Shown piece by piece: positions 14,420 through 23,674 of a stretch of 64,000 nucleotides of DNA. The DNA is taken from assembly GCF_003574395.1 (NCBI RefSeq), contig NZ_QMJY01000083.1, positions 248,001-312,000 of the forward strand, written 5' to 3'. The translations under genes and the position numbers were made by a program. The first letter of the stretch is position 1; each line of letters opens with the position of its first letter. The notes under the pieces were generated by a model. The model worked only from the letters and a program-made list of their open reading frames with translations. It ran no database searches and had not been told where the DNA came from. The DNA comes from Tabrizicola thermarum. Its GTDB lineage: Bacteria; Pseudomonadota; Alphaproteobacteria; Rhodobacterales; Rhodobacteraceae.

Positions 14420-16663
14420 TCAGCGGATCGTGGCGGTCCGCAGAAGCGGCGTGATGAGCCGGACCTCGACCCGGCGGTTGCGCGGTTCGCTGGCCTGGGT
14501 GTCGATCAGCAGCTCGGTCTCGCCATAGCCCTGCACGACCATGTTCTCCGGCGGGATGTCGAAGTATTCGGTCAGCGCCAGCGCCACCGATTCCGCGCGG
14601 CGGTCGGACAGCGCGAGGTTCATCGCCGCCTTGCCGGTCGCATCGGTGTGACCTTCGATCAGGAAGATCTCGCGCGGGTTTTCCGCAAGCAGGTCCTGCA
14701 TCAGCCGGCCGAGGTCGGCGAGGTTGCGCGCCTGCTCCGGGGCGACCGCGGCCGAGCCGCTGGCGAAGGTGATCGGCGTCACGTCCAGCGTGGCCGCCAG
14801 CGCCCGCACGGCGGGAATCTCGCGGATCTGGCGCAGCGAGAACTTGCGTCCGGCCCGATCGGCCTCGAGGCGGGCCAGTTCGCGCTTGAGTGCGACGTCC
14901 TGATCCTTCGAGGAGATGACGATGCGCTTGCGCGGCTTGGGCAGGTCGCGGACGACCACGACATCCTCCCGCGCCAGATCGTCGATCAGCACCACCTCGC
15001 GGCCCAGGCTGTCATAGGTCGCGCGCCGCAGCACGCGGCCCGTGGCGTCGCGGATCGTCACGACCTGCGTCCCGTCGGCGCGTTCCACGATGGTCCGGGT
15101 CGAGCCGTCCTTGAAGGTCTCGGTCCGCACGGTGGAGCCGGGACGCCGGATCACGGCATCGTCGTCCTTCAGCACGCGGTAGGTGCCGTCCGGTTGCAGC
15201 ACGATCACCCGGTCGCCGGTGTTCGACACCACGCGCGCCTCCTGCGGGCCCATCGTCGAGACGGTGGTATCGGCAGCGGCGGCGCGATTGTTCTTGATGA
15301 TCGCGCCCACGGCCAGAGCGCCCAGCACCAGAAGGCCGGCCTTTTCCAGATCGGACAGACCGCTTTTCTTGCCACCCGACAGCGCCGTCGGCGCGGCAGC
15401 GAATTCCTCGGACGAGGCGCGGGCATTCTGGTCGGTGATGGTCTCGGTCACGGCCGCGACCAGCGCCCCGGGATCGGCCTCGAGGATCGGAGCCGTGCCC
15501 TCAGGCGTGGGAGCGGACTTGACCAGTTCGGCGGCGCCCAGCGTGGCGGGGTCGATCGCCGTGGGGTCGGCGGTCAGAAGCTGGGTCAGGCTTTCGACTT
15601 CGCTTTCGGTGACTTCGGGGGCATCGACCGGCACGACCTCGACGCCGGGGTCCGGCGCGGCGACCTTCAGGCCCGCGGCCGGATCGACGACCTCACCCGA
15701 AGGGGCGACCAGTTCGGCCTCGGCAGCCGCAACGGCGGCAGCGGCGGCTTCGGGATCAACGGCTTCGCCGGTGGCCTGGTTGATGATGGCGCCCTCGGGC
15801 ACCTCAACGGCAGGCGTCTCGACCGCGGGATCCTCGACCACGGCCGTTTCGGCAGGGGTTTCGGCAGCGGGGGCTTGCTCGACCGGAGCTTCGACGGCGG
15901 GTTCTTCGACAGCAGGCTGTTCGGCGGCGGGCTGTTCGGCGGCGGGTTCTTCGACTGCGGGTTCTTGGGCAGCGGGTTCCTCGACGGCGGGAGCTTCGGC
16001 TTTTGCCGCAGCTTCAGCCTCGGCCTGGGCGGCAGCGGCAGCCTCGGCGGCAGCCTGTTCCGCTGCCGCCTGCTCGGCTGCGGCGGCCTCGGCAGCGGCC
16101 TGTTCAGCTGCTGCCTGGTCGGCGGCGGCCTGTGCGGCAGCTTCGGCGGCGGCAGCTTCGGCGGCGGCCTGCGCTTCGGCATCCGCCTGAGCCTGGGCGG
16201 CAGCGGCGGCTTCGGCCTCGGCGGCAGCCTGGGCTTCGGCAGCGGCCTTCGCCTCGGCCTCTGCCTGCGCTGCGGCGGCCTGGGCGGCGGCTTCGGCGGC
16301 GGCAGCTTCGGCGGCGGCCTGCGCTTCGGCGTCCGCCTGAGCCTGGGCGGCAGCGGCGGCTTCGGCCTCGGCGGCAGCCTGAGCCTCGGCGGCAGCCTTG
16401 GCTTCGGCCTCGGCGGCGGCGGCCTCGGCTGCGGCGGCTGCGGTCTCGGCGGCCATGGCCTCGTCCAGCTTCAGCTTCTCGATGATCGCATCCAGATCGC
16501 AGGGTGCTTCGGCGGTCGGCACGCACAGCACGGCACCGTCCTTGCCGGTGACCGAGCCGTCCTCGTTCAGGACCTGCGCGAAGGCGGGCATCGTGCCCAT
16601 CGGGCTGATCGCAACCGAAAGGGCCGTCGACAGGGCCGTGGTGGAAACCAGAAGCTTTCTCAT
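14420..16663 (-). CDS. Large OmpA-family outer-membrane/peptidoglycan-binding protein
   Basis: A 747-residue exported protein. Residues 1-29 are a signal peptide ending AFA|Q. Residues about 70-225 are an Ala/Glu/Gln low-complexity helix containing two near-identical 50-residue repeats, followed by a Pro/Glu/Val/Ala-rich segment (225-300). A hydrophobic segment lies near 412-430 (LEKAGLLVLGALAVGAIIK). The C-terminal 120 residues are an OmpA domain (TFASGSAAVAPEQARNL, FLIEGHTDATG, SEPRNRRVEVRL) that binds diaminopimelate in peptidoglycan. The long helical part probably spans the periplasm. It sits inside a minus-strand run of cofactor-maturation genes but has its own terminator and a 144-bp upstream gap. 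Confidence 0.9.
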   Translation of the reverse strand: MRKLLVSTTALSTALSVAISPMGTMPAFAQVLNEDGSVTGKDGAVLCVPTAEAPCDLDAIIEKLKLDEAMAAETAAAAAEAAAAEAEAKAAAEAQAAAEAEAAAAAQAQADAEAQAAAEAAAAEAAAQAAAAQAEAEAKAAAEAQAAAEAEAAAAAQAQADAEAQAAAEAAAAEAAAQAAADQAAAEQAAAEAAAAEQAAAEQAAAEAAAAAQAEAEAAAKAEAPAVEEPAAQEPAVEEPAAEQPAAEQPAVEEPAVEAPVEQAPAAETPAETAVVEDPAVETPAVEVPEGAIINQATGEAVDPEAAAAAVAAAEAELVAPSGEVVDPAAGLKVAAPDPGVEVVPVDAPEVTESEVESLTQLLTADPTAIDPATLGAAELVKSAPTPEGTAPILEADPGALVAAVTETITDQNARASSEEFAAAPTALSGGKKSGLSDLEKAGLLVLGALAVGAIIKNNRAAAADTTVSTMGPQEARVVSNTGDRVIVLQPDGTYRVLKDDDAVIRRPGSTVRTETFKDGSTRTIVERADGTQVVTIRDATGRVLRRATYDSLGREVVLIDDLAREDVVVVRDLPKPRKRIVISSKDQDVALKRELARLEADRAGRKFSLRQIREIPAVRALAATLDVTPITFASGSAAVAPEQARNLADLGRLMQDLLAENPREIFLIEGHTDATGKAAMNLALSDRRAESVALALTEYFDIPPENMVVQGYGETELLIDTQASEPRNRRVEVRLITPLLRTATIR
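16124..16423 (-). repeat. Two tandem 150-bp coding repeats in the OmpA-family gene
   Basis: Bases 16124-16273 and 16274-16423 are near-identical direct repeats of 150 bp, for example GCGCTTCGGC at 16171 and again at 16321. They encode 50-residue units (about residues 81-130 and 131-180) rich in AEAQAAAEAEAAAAAQAQAD. Because 150 is a multiple of three, gain or loss of a unit keeps the frame, so length variation between strains is likely. Confidence 0.85.
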
Positions 16664-16807
16664 TACCAGTCCTCATTCTGATGGGCTTGGGATAACCGCA
16701 TCGGAGCGATCCGGTTCCCGATTTGCCCGGTTCTTCTACCTAAGCCCGCTTTCCGCTGATATGCGATATCAGCGCCCTGTCGCGGGATATCCTGCGCGGG
16801 ACGTTGC

Positions 16808-18061
16808 CTATCCGCGCAGCAGGGCCATCAGGCGGTCGCGCTCTCCGCCGTCGTCGGTCTGCGAGATGGCCTGCCCCAACGCTTCGAGCGAAGCGATGGA
16901 ATGGCCGGCGCGAAAGCTGTCGACATGGGGCAGGATGGCGCGGATGCCTTGCGCCCTGGGGGCAAAGCCGGTCCAGCGCAGAAGGGGATTGAGCCAGATC
17001 AGGCGGCGGCAGGAGAGGTGGAGACGCTCGATTTCCCTGGCCAGAAGGGTCGTGTCGTCGCGGTCGAGCCCGTCGGTGATGAGCAGGACCACCGCCCCCT
17101 GCCCCAGCACCCGGCGCGACCAGTCGCGGTTGAAGGCGTGGAGCGATTGGCCGATCCGGGTGCCGCCGGACCAGTCCTGCGCCTGCGCCCCGGCGGCCTT
17201 GAGGGCGGCATCCACGTCGCGGGCGCGCAGGTGGCGGGTGATGTTGGTCAGCCGGGTGCCGAAGGTGAAGGCGTGGACGCGGGCCCAGCCCTGGCCTTTG
17301 CGGTTGGCCACGGCATGGACGAAATGCAGGACCATGCGGCTGTAGTCCGCCATCGAGCCGGAAATGTCGCACAGGACGACGAGGTTCGGCCAGCGCGTGA
17401 CCGGCGCCTTGCGGGCGAGCGTTGCGATTTCCCCCCCGGTCCGCATTGCGCCCCGCAGGCTGCGCCGGGCGTCGATGCGGGCAGTGAGGGTGGAGGGCGC
17501 AGAGCGGCGGGTCTTCAGGGGTTGGACGGGAAGGCTGAGTTTCGCCAGCATCCGTTTCGCCGCAGAGATTTCGGACGCCGACATCTGTTCGAAGTCGAGC
17601 GTCCTGAGCCGTTCCTCGGCCGACATGGTGGCGGTGGCGTCGATCTCGATCTGGTCGCCCTCGGGCCTGTCCTGCGGCGGAGGCGGCAGCTGGCCGTCCA
17701 GTAACGCCTCGGCGGCGCGCTTCTCGGCGGCCTGGGCGGCGCGGTCCTCCTGCACCCCGTGGACCTGGGGGAGGAGGAGCGACATAATGTGGTCGAGGTA
17801 GCGCGGGTCGCGCCAGAACAGGCGGAAGACCTGGGCGAAGGTCGCGCGTTCCTCGGGGCGGGAGACGAAGATGGCTTGCAGGGTGAAGTAGAAATCCTCG
17901 CGCCGGTCGAAGCCTGCGGCGGCCACGGCGCGCACGGCGTCGAGCGTGCGCCCCGGGCCGACGGGCAGGCCCGCCTTGCGCAGCGCGCGGGCGAAATGGG
18001 CGATGTTGTGGGCGAGTTTGCCGTCGTCGGGGATGTCGAGTGCGGGATAGGTCGGGGACAT
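16808..18061 (-). CDS. CoxE-like VWA-domain protein
   Basis: A 417-residue protein of the CoxE family with a C-terminal von Willebrand factor A domain. The MIDAS motif DISGS is at about residues 233-237 (NLVVLCDISGSMADYS), and the second metal-side aspartate lies in VLLITDGLDRDD. The N-terminal half is the CoxE-type helical region. In carboxydotrophs CoxE works with the MoxR-like ATPase CoxD to build the Mo/Cu active site of CO dehydrogenase; paralogues act on other targets. The moxR gene lies directly upstream in the same direction, separated by 66 bp that contain a dispersed repeat. Confidence 0.9.
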   Translation of the reverse strand: MSPTYPALDIPDDGKLAHNIAHFARALRKAGLPVGPGRTLDAVRAVAAAGFDRREDFYFTLQAIFVSRPEERATFAQVFRLFWRDPRYLDHIMSLLLPQVHGVQEDRAAQAAEKRAAEALLDGQLPPPPQDRPEGDQIEIDATATMSAEERLRTLDFEQMSASEISAAKRMLAKLSLPVQPLKTRRSAPSTLTARIDARRSLRGAMRTGGEIATLARKAPVTRWPNLVVLCDISGSMADYSRMVLHFVHAVANRKGQGWARVHAFTFGTRLTNITRHLRARDVDAALKAAGAQAQDWSGGTRIGQSLHAFNRDWSRRVLGQGAVVLLITDGLDRDDTTLLAREIERLHLSCRRLIWLNPLLRWTGFAPRAQGIRAILPHVDSFRAGHSIASLEALGQAISQTDDGGERDRLMALLRG

Positions 18062-18067
18062 GGGCTA

Positions 18068-18125
18068 GCCCCGGGGGGTTTCACACCCCCCGGCCCCCCC
18101 GTGGAGTATTTGGCAAAAGAGCAAG
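18068..18125 (-). repeat. Dispersed intergenic hairpin repeat, copy b
   Basis: Read on the minus strand it starts at the moxR stop with TTGCTCTTTTGCC, continues with the core CAAATACTCC, and then forms a GC hairpin around the loop TGTGAAA. It is sense-oriented relative to both flanking genes and fills the moxR-coxE gap. Confidence 0.7.
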
Positions 18126-18127
18126 GA

Positions 18128-19030
18128 TCATGCGGGGACGAGCTCGCGCTTGACCTCGTCGAGGAGGCGCTTGGCTTCGGAGCCTTGCAGTTTCTGGATG
18201 TCGTCCTGGTATTTCAGGATGGCCCCCAGCGTGTCTGAGATGACTTCGGGGCTGAGCGCGATGACGTCGAGGGCAAGCAGGCATTTCGCCCAGTCGATCG
18301 TTTCCGCCACGCCGGGGCGTTTGAAGAGGTCCTCGCGCCGCAGCTTCTGGACGAAGGCGACGATCTCGCGGCTGAGGGTCTCCTGCGCTTCGGGGGCGCG
18401 GGCGTGGAGGATCTCGAGCTCGCGGTCGAAGCTGGGGTAGTCGACCCAGTGGTAGAGGCAGCGCCGTTTCAGGGCATCGTGCACCTCGCGCGTGCGGTTC
18501 GAGGTGAGGATGACGATCGGTGGTTCAGGGGCGCGGATGGTGCCGAGTTCCGGGATCGTCACCTGGAAATCGGAGAGGGCTTCGAGGAGGAAGGCCTCGA
18601 AGGGTTCGTCGGTGCGGTCGATCTCGTCGATGAGGAGGACGGGGGCACCGCCGGGCTGCGGGCGCATCGCCTCGAGAAGCGGGCGGGCGATGAGGTAGTC
18701 TTCGGTGAAGAGCTCGGCCTTCAGGTGGTCGCGGTCGGTGGCCTCGGCGGCGCGGATCGCGATCATCTGCGCGGCGAAGTTCCATTCGGCGACGGCAGAG
18801 GCGGCGTCGAGGCCTTCATAGCATTGCAGGCGGATCAGGCGGCGGCCGAGCGCGGTGGCCAGGGTCTTGGCGATTTCCGTCTTGCCGGTGCCGGCCTCGC
18901 CTTCGAGGAACAGCGGGCGGCCGAGTTTGAGCGAGAGGAAGACCACGGTCGCCAGCGCGCGGGAGGCGACATAGCCCTGGCCTGACAGCAGGGTTTCGAC
19001 GGCGTCGATGCTGGTGGGGAGTGCGGTCAC
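18128..19030 (-). CDS. MoxR-family AAA+ ATPase
   Basis: A 300-residue chaperone-like ATPase of the MoxR/CoxD type. Walker A GEAGTGKT is at 44-51, Walker B VLLIDEIDRTDEPFEAFLLE at about 130-149, and sensor 1 with arginine finger region VILTSNRTREVHDALKRRC near 171-189. The start is GTG at 19030, which overlaps the stop of the LysR gene (GTGA); the next ATG would cut into the fold. It is paired with the downstream CoxE-like VWA gene, the usual two-component remodelling machine that inserts or modifies metal cofactors. Confidence 0.92.
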   Translation of the reverse strand: MTALPTSIDAVETLLSGQGYVASRALATVVFLSLKLGRPLFLEGEAGTGKTEIAKTLATALGRRLIRLQCYEGLDAASAVAEWNFAAQMIAIRAAEATDRDHLKAELFTEDYLIARPLLEAMRPQPGGAPVLLIDEIDRTDEPFEAFLLEALSDFQVTIPELGTIRAPEPPIVILTSNRTREVHDALKRRCLYHWVDYPSFDRELEILHARAPEAQETLSREIVAFVQKLRREDLFKRPGVAETIDWAKCLLALDVIALSPEVISDTLGAILKYQDDIQKLQGSEAKRLLDEVKRELVPA

Positions 19031-19962
19031 GGGGCCTCCGGCGTTGCGGGGAGAGTGGCGGTTGAGCCGGTAGGGGTCAAGGCGGGATCGGTGGCATCGG
19101 ACTGCAACCATAGTCGTAGGGAGCGCAGCGGCGCGCGGTCGGGGCGGCTGTCGGGCCAGACGAGGAAGTAGGAGCCAAGGGCGCGGACCGGGGGACCGAA
19201 GATCGGGATCAGGCGGCCTTCGGTCAGTTCGCGCCGGATGAGGAAGGTGGGGATCAGGGCCGCGCCCATGCCGTGGATCGCGCCTTGCGTCAGGGTGGCG
19301 AACTGGTCGAATATCATGCCCGGTGGGCGCAGGCCGGGGTGGCCGTGATGCGCCAGCCAGCGGCCCCAGTCGCCGGGGCGGCTTTCCAGTTGCAGGAGCG
19401 GGTGGTGCAGGATGTCGGTCGCCTTCTCCAGCACGGGGAAGCCCGGAGCGGCGACGGCGATGACCTCTTCGTCCATGAGTTTCAGGTAATGGACGCCGGG
19501 CCAGTCCTGCCGACCATAGTGGATGGCGGCGTCGAAGGGGGTGGCGGCGAAGTCGAAGGGACGAAGGCGGGTGGAGAGGTTCACCGTCACCTCCGGGTGG
19601 CTTTGCGCAAAGCGGGCCAGGCGCGGGGCAAGCCAGTGCATCCCGAAGGCCGGCAGGATGGCGAGGTTCAGGCTTCCGCCCGTGGGGTTGGCGCGCAGCG
19701 TGATCGAGGCGGAGGCGAGGAGGTGCAGGGCCTTGCGGACCTCGGCCACATAGTCCTGCCCGGCAGGCGTCAGCCGCAGGCGCTGGCGTTCGCGGATCAG
19801 GAGGGGCACGCCGAGTTGGCTCTCCAGGCCTTGCAGGGCGCGGCTGATCGCGCCTTGGGTCAGGTTGAGCTCCTTCGCCGCCCCGGAAGCGGTGCCGAGG
19901 CGATCGACGGCCTCGAGCGCCATCAGGGCCGGGATCGGCGGCAGGTAGCGGCGGGGCAGCAT
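19027..19962 (-). CDS. LysR-family regulator (GcdR/GcvA-like)
   Basis: A 311-residue LysR regulator: winged HTH at about 8-68 (PALMALEAVDRLGTASGAAK, TQGAISRALQGLE) and a periplasmic-binding-protein-like effector domain at 95-290. The N-terminal PRRYLPPIPALMALEAV resembles GcvA-type regulators. It is divergent from gcdH with an 88-bp gap, the common arrangement for the regulator of glutaryl-CoA dehydrogenase. Its stop overlaps the moxR start by four bases, so it may also be cotranscribed with moxR-coxE. That link is positional and may not be functional. Confidence 0.92.
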   Translation of the reverse strand: MLPRRYLPPIPALMALEAVDRLGTASGAAKELNLTQGAISRALQGLESQLGVPLLIRERQRLRLTPAGQDYVAEVRKALHLLASASITLRANPTGGSLNLAILPAFGMHWLAPRLARFAQSHPEVTVNLSTRLRPFDFAATPFDAAIHYGRQDWPGVHYLKLMDEEVIAVAAPGFPVLEKATDILHHPLLQLESRPGDWGRWLAHHGHPGLRPPGMIFDQFATLTQGAIHGMGAALIPTFLIRRELTEGRLIPIFGPPVRALGSYFLVWPDSRPDRAPLRSLRLWLQSDATDPALTPTGSTATLPATPEAP

Positions 19963-20050
19963 TATGAGTTTCCCTCATGAACCCGTGCAGGACTTTCGAT
20001 AGCCTGCCCTGCCCTTTTCTGCAATGATGGCATCAAAGATGGAGGTTCCC

Positions 20051-21283
20051 ATGCCCGACACCCTGCACGCCCGACCGAAGCTGAAAGCCAAGGACGCGCC
20101 CGATCTGGGGCGGTTCGACTGGGAGGACCCGTTCCGGCTGAACGAGCAGTTGACCGAGGAAGAGCGGATGCTGCGCGATGCCGCCCGCGCCTATGCGCAG
20201 GAGAAGCTGCAACCGCGCGTGGTGGCGGCCTATCGCGAGGAGACGGCCGATCCGTCGATCTTCCGCGAGATGGGCGAAATGGGGCTTCTGGGTGTCACGG
20301 TGCCCGAGGCATACGGCGGGCTGGGGGCGTCCTATGTGGCCTATGGCCTGGTCGCGCGCGAGGTCGAACGGGTCGATTCGGGCTATCGCAGCATGATGTC
20401 GGTGCAGTCCTCGCTGGTCATGTATCCGATCCATGCCTACGGGACCGAGGAGCAGCGGCAGAAGTATCTGCCGAAGCTGGCCTCGGGCGAGTGGATCGGT
20501 TGCTTCGGCCTGACCGAACCGGATGCGGGGTCGGACCCGGCGGGGATGAAGACCACGGCGAAGAAGACGGCGAACGGCTATGTGCTGAACGGCGCGAAGA
20601 TGTGGATTTCCAACGCCCCCATCGCCGATGTCTTCGTGGTCTGGGCCAAGTCTGAGGCGCATGGCGGCAAGATCAGGGGTTTCGTGCTGGAAAAGGGCAT
20701 GAAGGGCCTGTCGGCGCCGAAGGTCGGCGGCAAACTGTCGCTGCGCGCCTCCATCACCGGCGAGATCGTGATGAAGGATGTGGAGGTGGGCGAGGAGGCG
20801 CTGCTTCCGTTCGTGGAAGGACTGAAGGGGCCGTTCGGCTGCCTCAACCGGGCGCGCTATGGCATCAGCTGGGGCGTGATGGGCGCGGCCGAGTTCTGCC
20901 TGCACGCCGCGCGCCAGTACGGGCTGGATAGGAAGCAGTTTGGCAAACCCATCGCGGGGACGCAGCTTTACCAGCTGAAACTGGCCAACATGATGACCGA
21001 GATCAGCCTTGGCCTGCAGGCCTCGTTGCGCGTCGGGCGGTTGATGGACGAGGCCAATGCCGCGCCGGAGATGATCTCCATCATCAAGCGCAACAATTGC
21101 GGCAAGGCGCTGGAGGCGGCGCGGATGGCGCGCGACATGCACGGCGGCAACGGCATCCAGGAGGATTTCCAGGTCATGCGCCACATGGTGAACCTGGAGA
21201 CGGTGAACACCTATGAAGGCACGCATGACATCCATGCGCTGATCCTGGGCCGGGCGATCACGGGCTTGCAGGCTTTCTTCTGA
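20051..21283 (+). CDS. gcdH: Glutaryl-CoA dehydrogenase
   Basis: FAD enzyme that oxidises and decarboxylates glutaryl-CoA to crotonyl-CoA in lysine/tryptophan degradation. The 410-residue protein has the acyl-CoA dehydrogenase motifs [30 protein letters not shown] and the C-terminal [16 protein letters not shown], with the catalytic base Glu389. The start at 20051 was chosen over 20024 because GGAGG at 20041-20045 sits 5 nt upstream and the family begins [12 protein letters not shown]. Electrons go to ETF. A LysR regulator is divergent. Confidence 0.95.
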   Translation: MPDTLHARPKLKAKDAPDLGRFDWEDPFRLNEQLTEEERMLRDAARAYAQEKLQPRVVAAYREETADPSIFREMGEMGLLGVTVPEAYGGLGASYVAYGLVAREVERVDSGYRSMMSVQSSLVMYPIHAYGTEEQRQKYLPKLASGEWIGCFGLTEPDAGSDPAGMKTTAKKTANGYVLNGAKMWISNAPIADVFVVWAKSEAHGGKIRGFVLEKGMKGLSAPKVGGKLSLRASITGEIVMKDVEVGEEALLPFVEGLKGPFGCLNRARYGISWGVMGAAEFCLHAARQYGLDRKQFGKPIAGTQLYQLKLANMMTEISLGLQASLRVGRLMDEANAAPEMISIIKRNNCGKALEAARMARDMHGGNGIQEDFQVMRHMVNLETVNTYEGTHDIHALILGRAITGLQAFF

Positions 21284-21333
21284 CCTTTCCCGCGTGCTAC
21301 GCCTGACGGGCGTGGCTCGGGTGGAGAGGTCGG

Positions 21334-21369
21334 ATGCCTCCGGCGGGGATATTTGGGGACAGATGAAAG
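21334..21369 (-). repeat. Dispersed intergenic repeat, copy c (short form)
   Basis: On the minus strand: CTTTCATCTGTCC, core CAAATATCC, then the short palindrome GCCGGAGGC. It is antisense to both flanking genes (gcdH and the glycosyltransferase) and ends about 10 bp before the glycosyltransferase start. Confidence 0.6.
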
Positions 21370-21379
21370 GGCGGGCGGG

Positions 21380-22417
21380 ATGAGGATCACGGCCGTCCTC
21401 TGCGTCAGGAACGAGGGCGCGTTCCTGCTGGAGTGGCTCGCGCATCACCGGGCCTGCGGGATCACCGATTTCCTTGTCTTTTCCAATGACTGCGACGACG
21501 GCACGGATGCGATGCTGGACCGGCTGGAGGCGTTGGGCTGGCTGATCCATCAGCGCAATCCGGGACCGCATCCCGAGGGGCCGCAGTGGTCGGCGCTGAA
21601 GCGGGCGGACCGGCATCCGCTGGTGACGGGGGCGGACTGGCTGCTGTCGCTGGACATCGACGAGTTCGTCAACGTCCATGTCGGCGACCGGACGATCCCG
21701 GCTTTGCTGGCGGCCCTGCCCGAGGCGACGGCGATCACCCTGACCTGGCGGCTGTTCGGCAATGCGGGGGTGGTGCGGTTCGAGGATGCGCCCGTCACCG
21801 AGACCTTCACCCGCGCCGCGCCCGGGGTGTTGCACTGGCCCTGGCGGGGGCTGCTGTTCAAGACGCTGGTCAGGAACGACGGCAGCTACCGCAAGCTGGG
21901 CGTCCACCGGCCCCGCGCGCCAGTCGAGACGCGGATGGCGGGGCAGCGCTGGTTCGACGGCTCGGGGCGCAGGTTGGCGGATGTCTTTCATCGGGGGCGG
22001 ATCTTTTCCGATGTCGGGCGCGATCCTTACGGGCTGGTCCAGTTGAATCATTATCCTCTCGGCGCGGTGGAAAGTTTTGTGCTCAAGCGCTACCGGGGCC
22101 GTGGGGTGCATGCCGACAATGGCCTGGATGCGGGCTATTGGGTGGAGCGGAATTTCAACGCGGTCGAGGACAGGTCGGTGCTTGAGCTGGACAGCCGGGC
22201 TTTGCGCGAGAATCTGCGGGCGGACGCGGTTCTGGGGCGGTTGCACGCTGCGGCCGTCGCCTGGCGACGGGCGCAGTTCCGCAGACTGATGCAGGAGGAC
22301 GCCTGGCGCAGCCTGTACGGCCAACTTCTGATGGCGGGGCCCACGCGGGTGCTGAGTCAGGAGGAGGCCGAGTCGATCTGGAAGCCGCATATCCGGGCCG
22401 GGCAAGGCAGGGCGTGA
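21380..22417 (+). CDS. Glycosyltransferase family 2 protein
   Basis: A 345-residue cytoplasmic GT-A-like glycosyltransferase. The N-terminus ITAVLCVRNEGAFLLEWLAHH is the nucleotide-sugar-binding start of GT2 enzymes of this subgroup (Glyco_tranf_2_4), and DIDEF near residues 94-98 supplies the metal-binding DxD-type motif. No membrane segments. Donor, acceptor and polymer are not inferable; there is no polysaccharide cluster nearby. The start at 21380 is where homology begins; an upstream ATG at 21353 lies inside the dispersed repeat. Confidence 0.88.
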   Translation: MRITAVLCVRNEGAFLLEWLAHHRACGITDFLVFSNDCDDGTDAMLDRLEALGWLIHQRNPGPHPEGPQWSALKRADRHPLVTGADWLLSLDIDEFVNVHVGDRTIPALLAALPEATAITLTWRLFGNAGVVRFEDAPVTETFTRAAPGVLHWPWRGLLFKTLVRNDGSYRKLGVHRPRAPVETRMAGQRWFDGSGRRLADVFHRGRIFSDVGRDPYGLVQLNHYPLGAVESFVLKRYRGRGVHADNGLDAGYWVERNFNAVEDRSVLELDSRALRENLRADAVLGRLHAAAVAWRRAQFRRLMQEDAWRSLYGQLLMAGPTRVLSQEEAESIWKPHIRAGQGRA

Positions 22418-22444
22418 GCGGCGGGCGGCACGGGGACCCGCAGG

Positions 22445-22474
22445 TTGCCGATTGTTCACGCCTTCGGGAATAAT
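22445..22474 (+). promoter_or_regulatory. Possible promoter of the gene at 22599
   Basis: TTGCCG (22445-22450), an 18-bp spacer and AATAAT (22469-22474, five of six matches to consensus). The region between it and 22599 (about 115 nt) contains no recognised gene and would be a leader. Confidence 0.35.
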
Positions 22475-22598
22475 GGCAGCCCGTCCACAAGGAAACAATA
22501 CGATACCACCACTAAGCCTTGTCGCGGCCAGAATCTCTCGCCAAGTTCGGTCAGGTGTCCTCGTGTCGCCCGTACCTGTCGCAAACCAGATTCAAAGC

Positions 22599-23492
22599 AT
22601 GTCGAACTCGTCGAACCCTCCAGACTGGCAGCGCCCGATGCTGGCAATTGCCGAAGGCGACGGGGATTTCCTGCCGCTGGGGGACCGGCATTATGCCTTC
22701 TTTGCCGAAGAACGGCCCGAGCTTCTGGTGACCTTCGAGGATGCCGCCGCCCTGCGCGAACGCGAGGACAAGTTGCCCGAGCATTATGCCCTGGCCAAGG
22801 CGCGGGGCTGGTCGATCCTGACCATCCTGGCCGAGGGCGAGACCTGGTGGCGCGATCCGGCGGTGTTTCGCTATTTCGACCGGCTGGCCGATGACGGGTT
22901 CCTGGAGGATTTCGACCGGGTGGTCTTCTACGGCGCGGGGCCTGCGGGCTATGCGGCGGCGGCCTATTCGATCACCGCGCCGCAGGCGGAACTGGTGCTG
23001 ATCGCCCCGCGCGCGACGCTGGACCCGGCGCTTGCGGGCTGGGACGAACGCCACCGGATCGCGCGGCGGATCAACTTTCGCGGCCGCTACGGCTATGCGC
23101 CCGACATGACCGAAAGCGCCAGCCACGTCTGGCTGATCCACGACCCGCTGCATCAGCCCGACGCGATGCATGCCGCCCTGTTCCAGCGGCCCTGGGTCAC
23201 GCCCTTGCACGCCCGCTATACCGGCGAGGGGACCGAGGACACGCTTCGCGAGATGAAGGTGCTGGACCGGATCATCGAGGCGGCGATGGAAGGCAAGATG
23301 TCGGCGGACCGCTTTTCCTGGCTCTGGCGCGCGCGGCGGTCGAACGGCAGCTATCTGCGCGCGATCCTCGCTGCGGCGCGGCTGTCGGGCCATCCCAAGC
23401 GCGAGATCAAGATCTGCCGGTCGGTCACCGCGCGCCTGAACGCCCCGCGCTTTGCCCGCAGGCTGGCGGAACTGACCGGAGAAACAGTCTAG
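22599..23492 (+). CDS. Conserved protein of unknown function, sometimes named PAPS-reductase-like
   Basis: A 297-residue cytoplasmic protein. Rhodobacterales homologues are, as I recall, often labelled phosphoadenosine phosphosulfate reductase, but no PP-loop, CC/CxxC pair or ECGIH motif is present, so that label is not supported. The segment [20 protein letters not shown] near 110-129 has the strand-turn-helix look of an alpha/beta-hydrolase nucleophile elbow, with GAGPAG replacing GxSxG. The rest ([33 protein letters not shown]) is conserved-looking but unassigned. The start at 22599 lacks a clear ribosome site; upstream codons lie in or before the likely promoter. Confidence 0.75.
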   Translation: MSNSSNPPDWQRPMLAIAEGDGDFLPLGDRHYAFFAEERPELLVTFEDAAALREREDKLPEHYALAKARGWSILTILAEGETWWRDPAVFRYFDRLADDGFLEDFDRVVFYGAGPAGYAAAAYSITAPQAELVLIAPRATLDPALAGWDERHRIARRINFRGRYGYAPDMTESASHVWLIHDPLHQPDAMHAALFQRPWVTPLHARYTGEGTEDTLREMKVLDRIIEAAMEGKMSADRFSWLWRARRSNGSYLRAILAAARLSGHPKREIKICRSVTARLNAPRFARRLAELTGETV

Positions 23493-23674
23493 CCTTCGTG
23501 GCTTTCCCTCGTGGCTTTCCAGCATGCGGCGGAAATGCCCGATCCGTCCCCGGGTGATCCGCGTCAGGCAGAAGGCGGCGGATCATCGAAGGCACTTTCC
23601 GTGCCGCCGATCCTGTGCAATTTCGCGCGGCGATGCCACTGGAATCGCGGTCGGCTTTGCGTTACCCGGGGCAG

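Noticed and set aside
14405-16681. A glycine-rich 758-codon plus-strand frame that looks like a repeat protein
   Set aside because: It is the antisense of the Ala/Glu repeats in the OmpA-family gene, which has a signal peptide and OmpA domain.
22599-23492. Annotation as phosphoadenosine phosphosulfate reductase
   Set aside because: None of the PP-loop, cluster cysteines or catalytic ECGIH is present.
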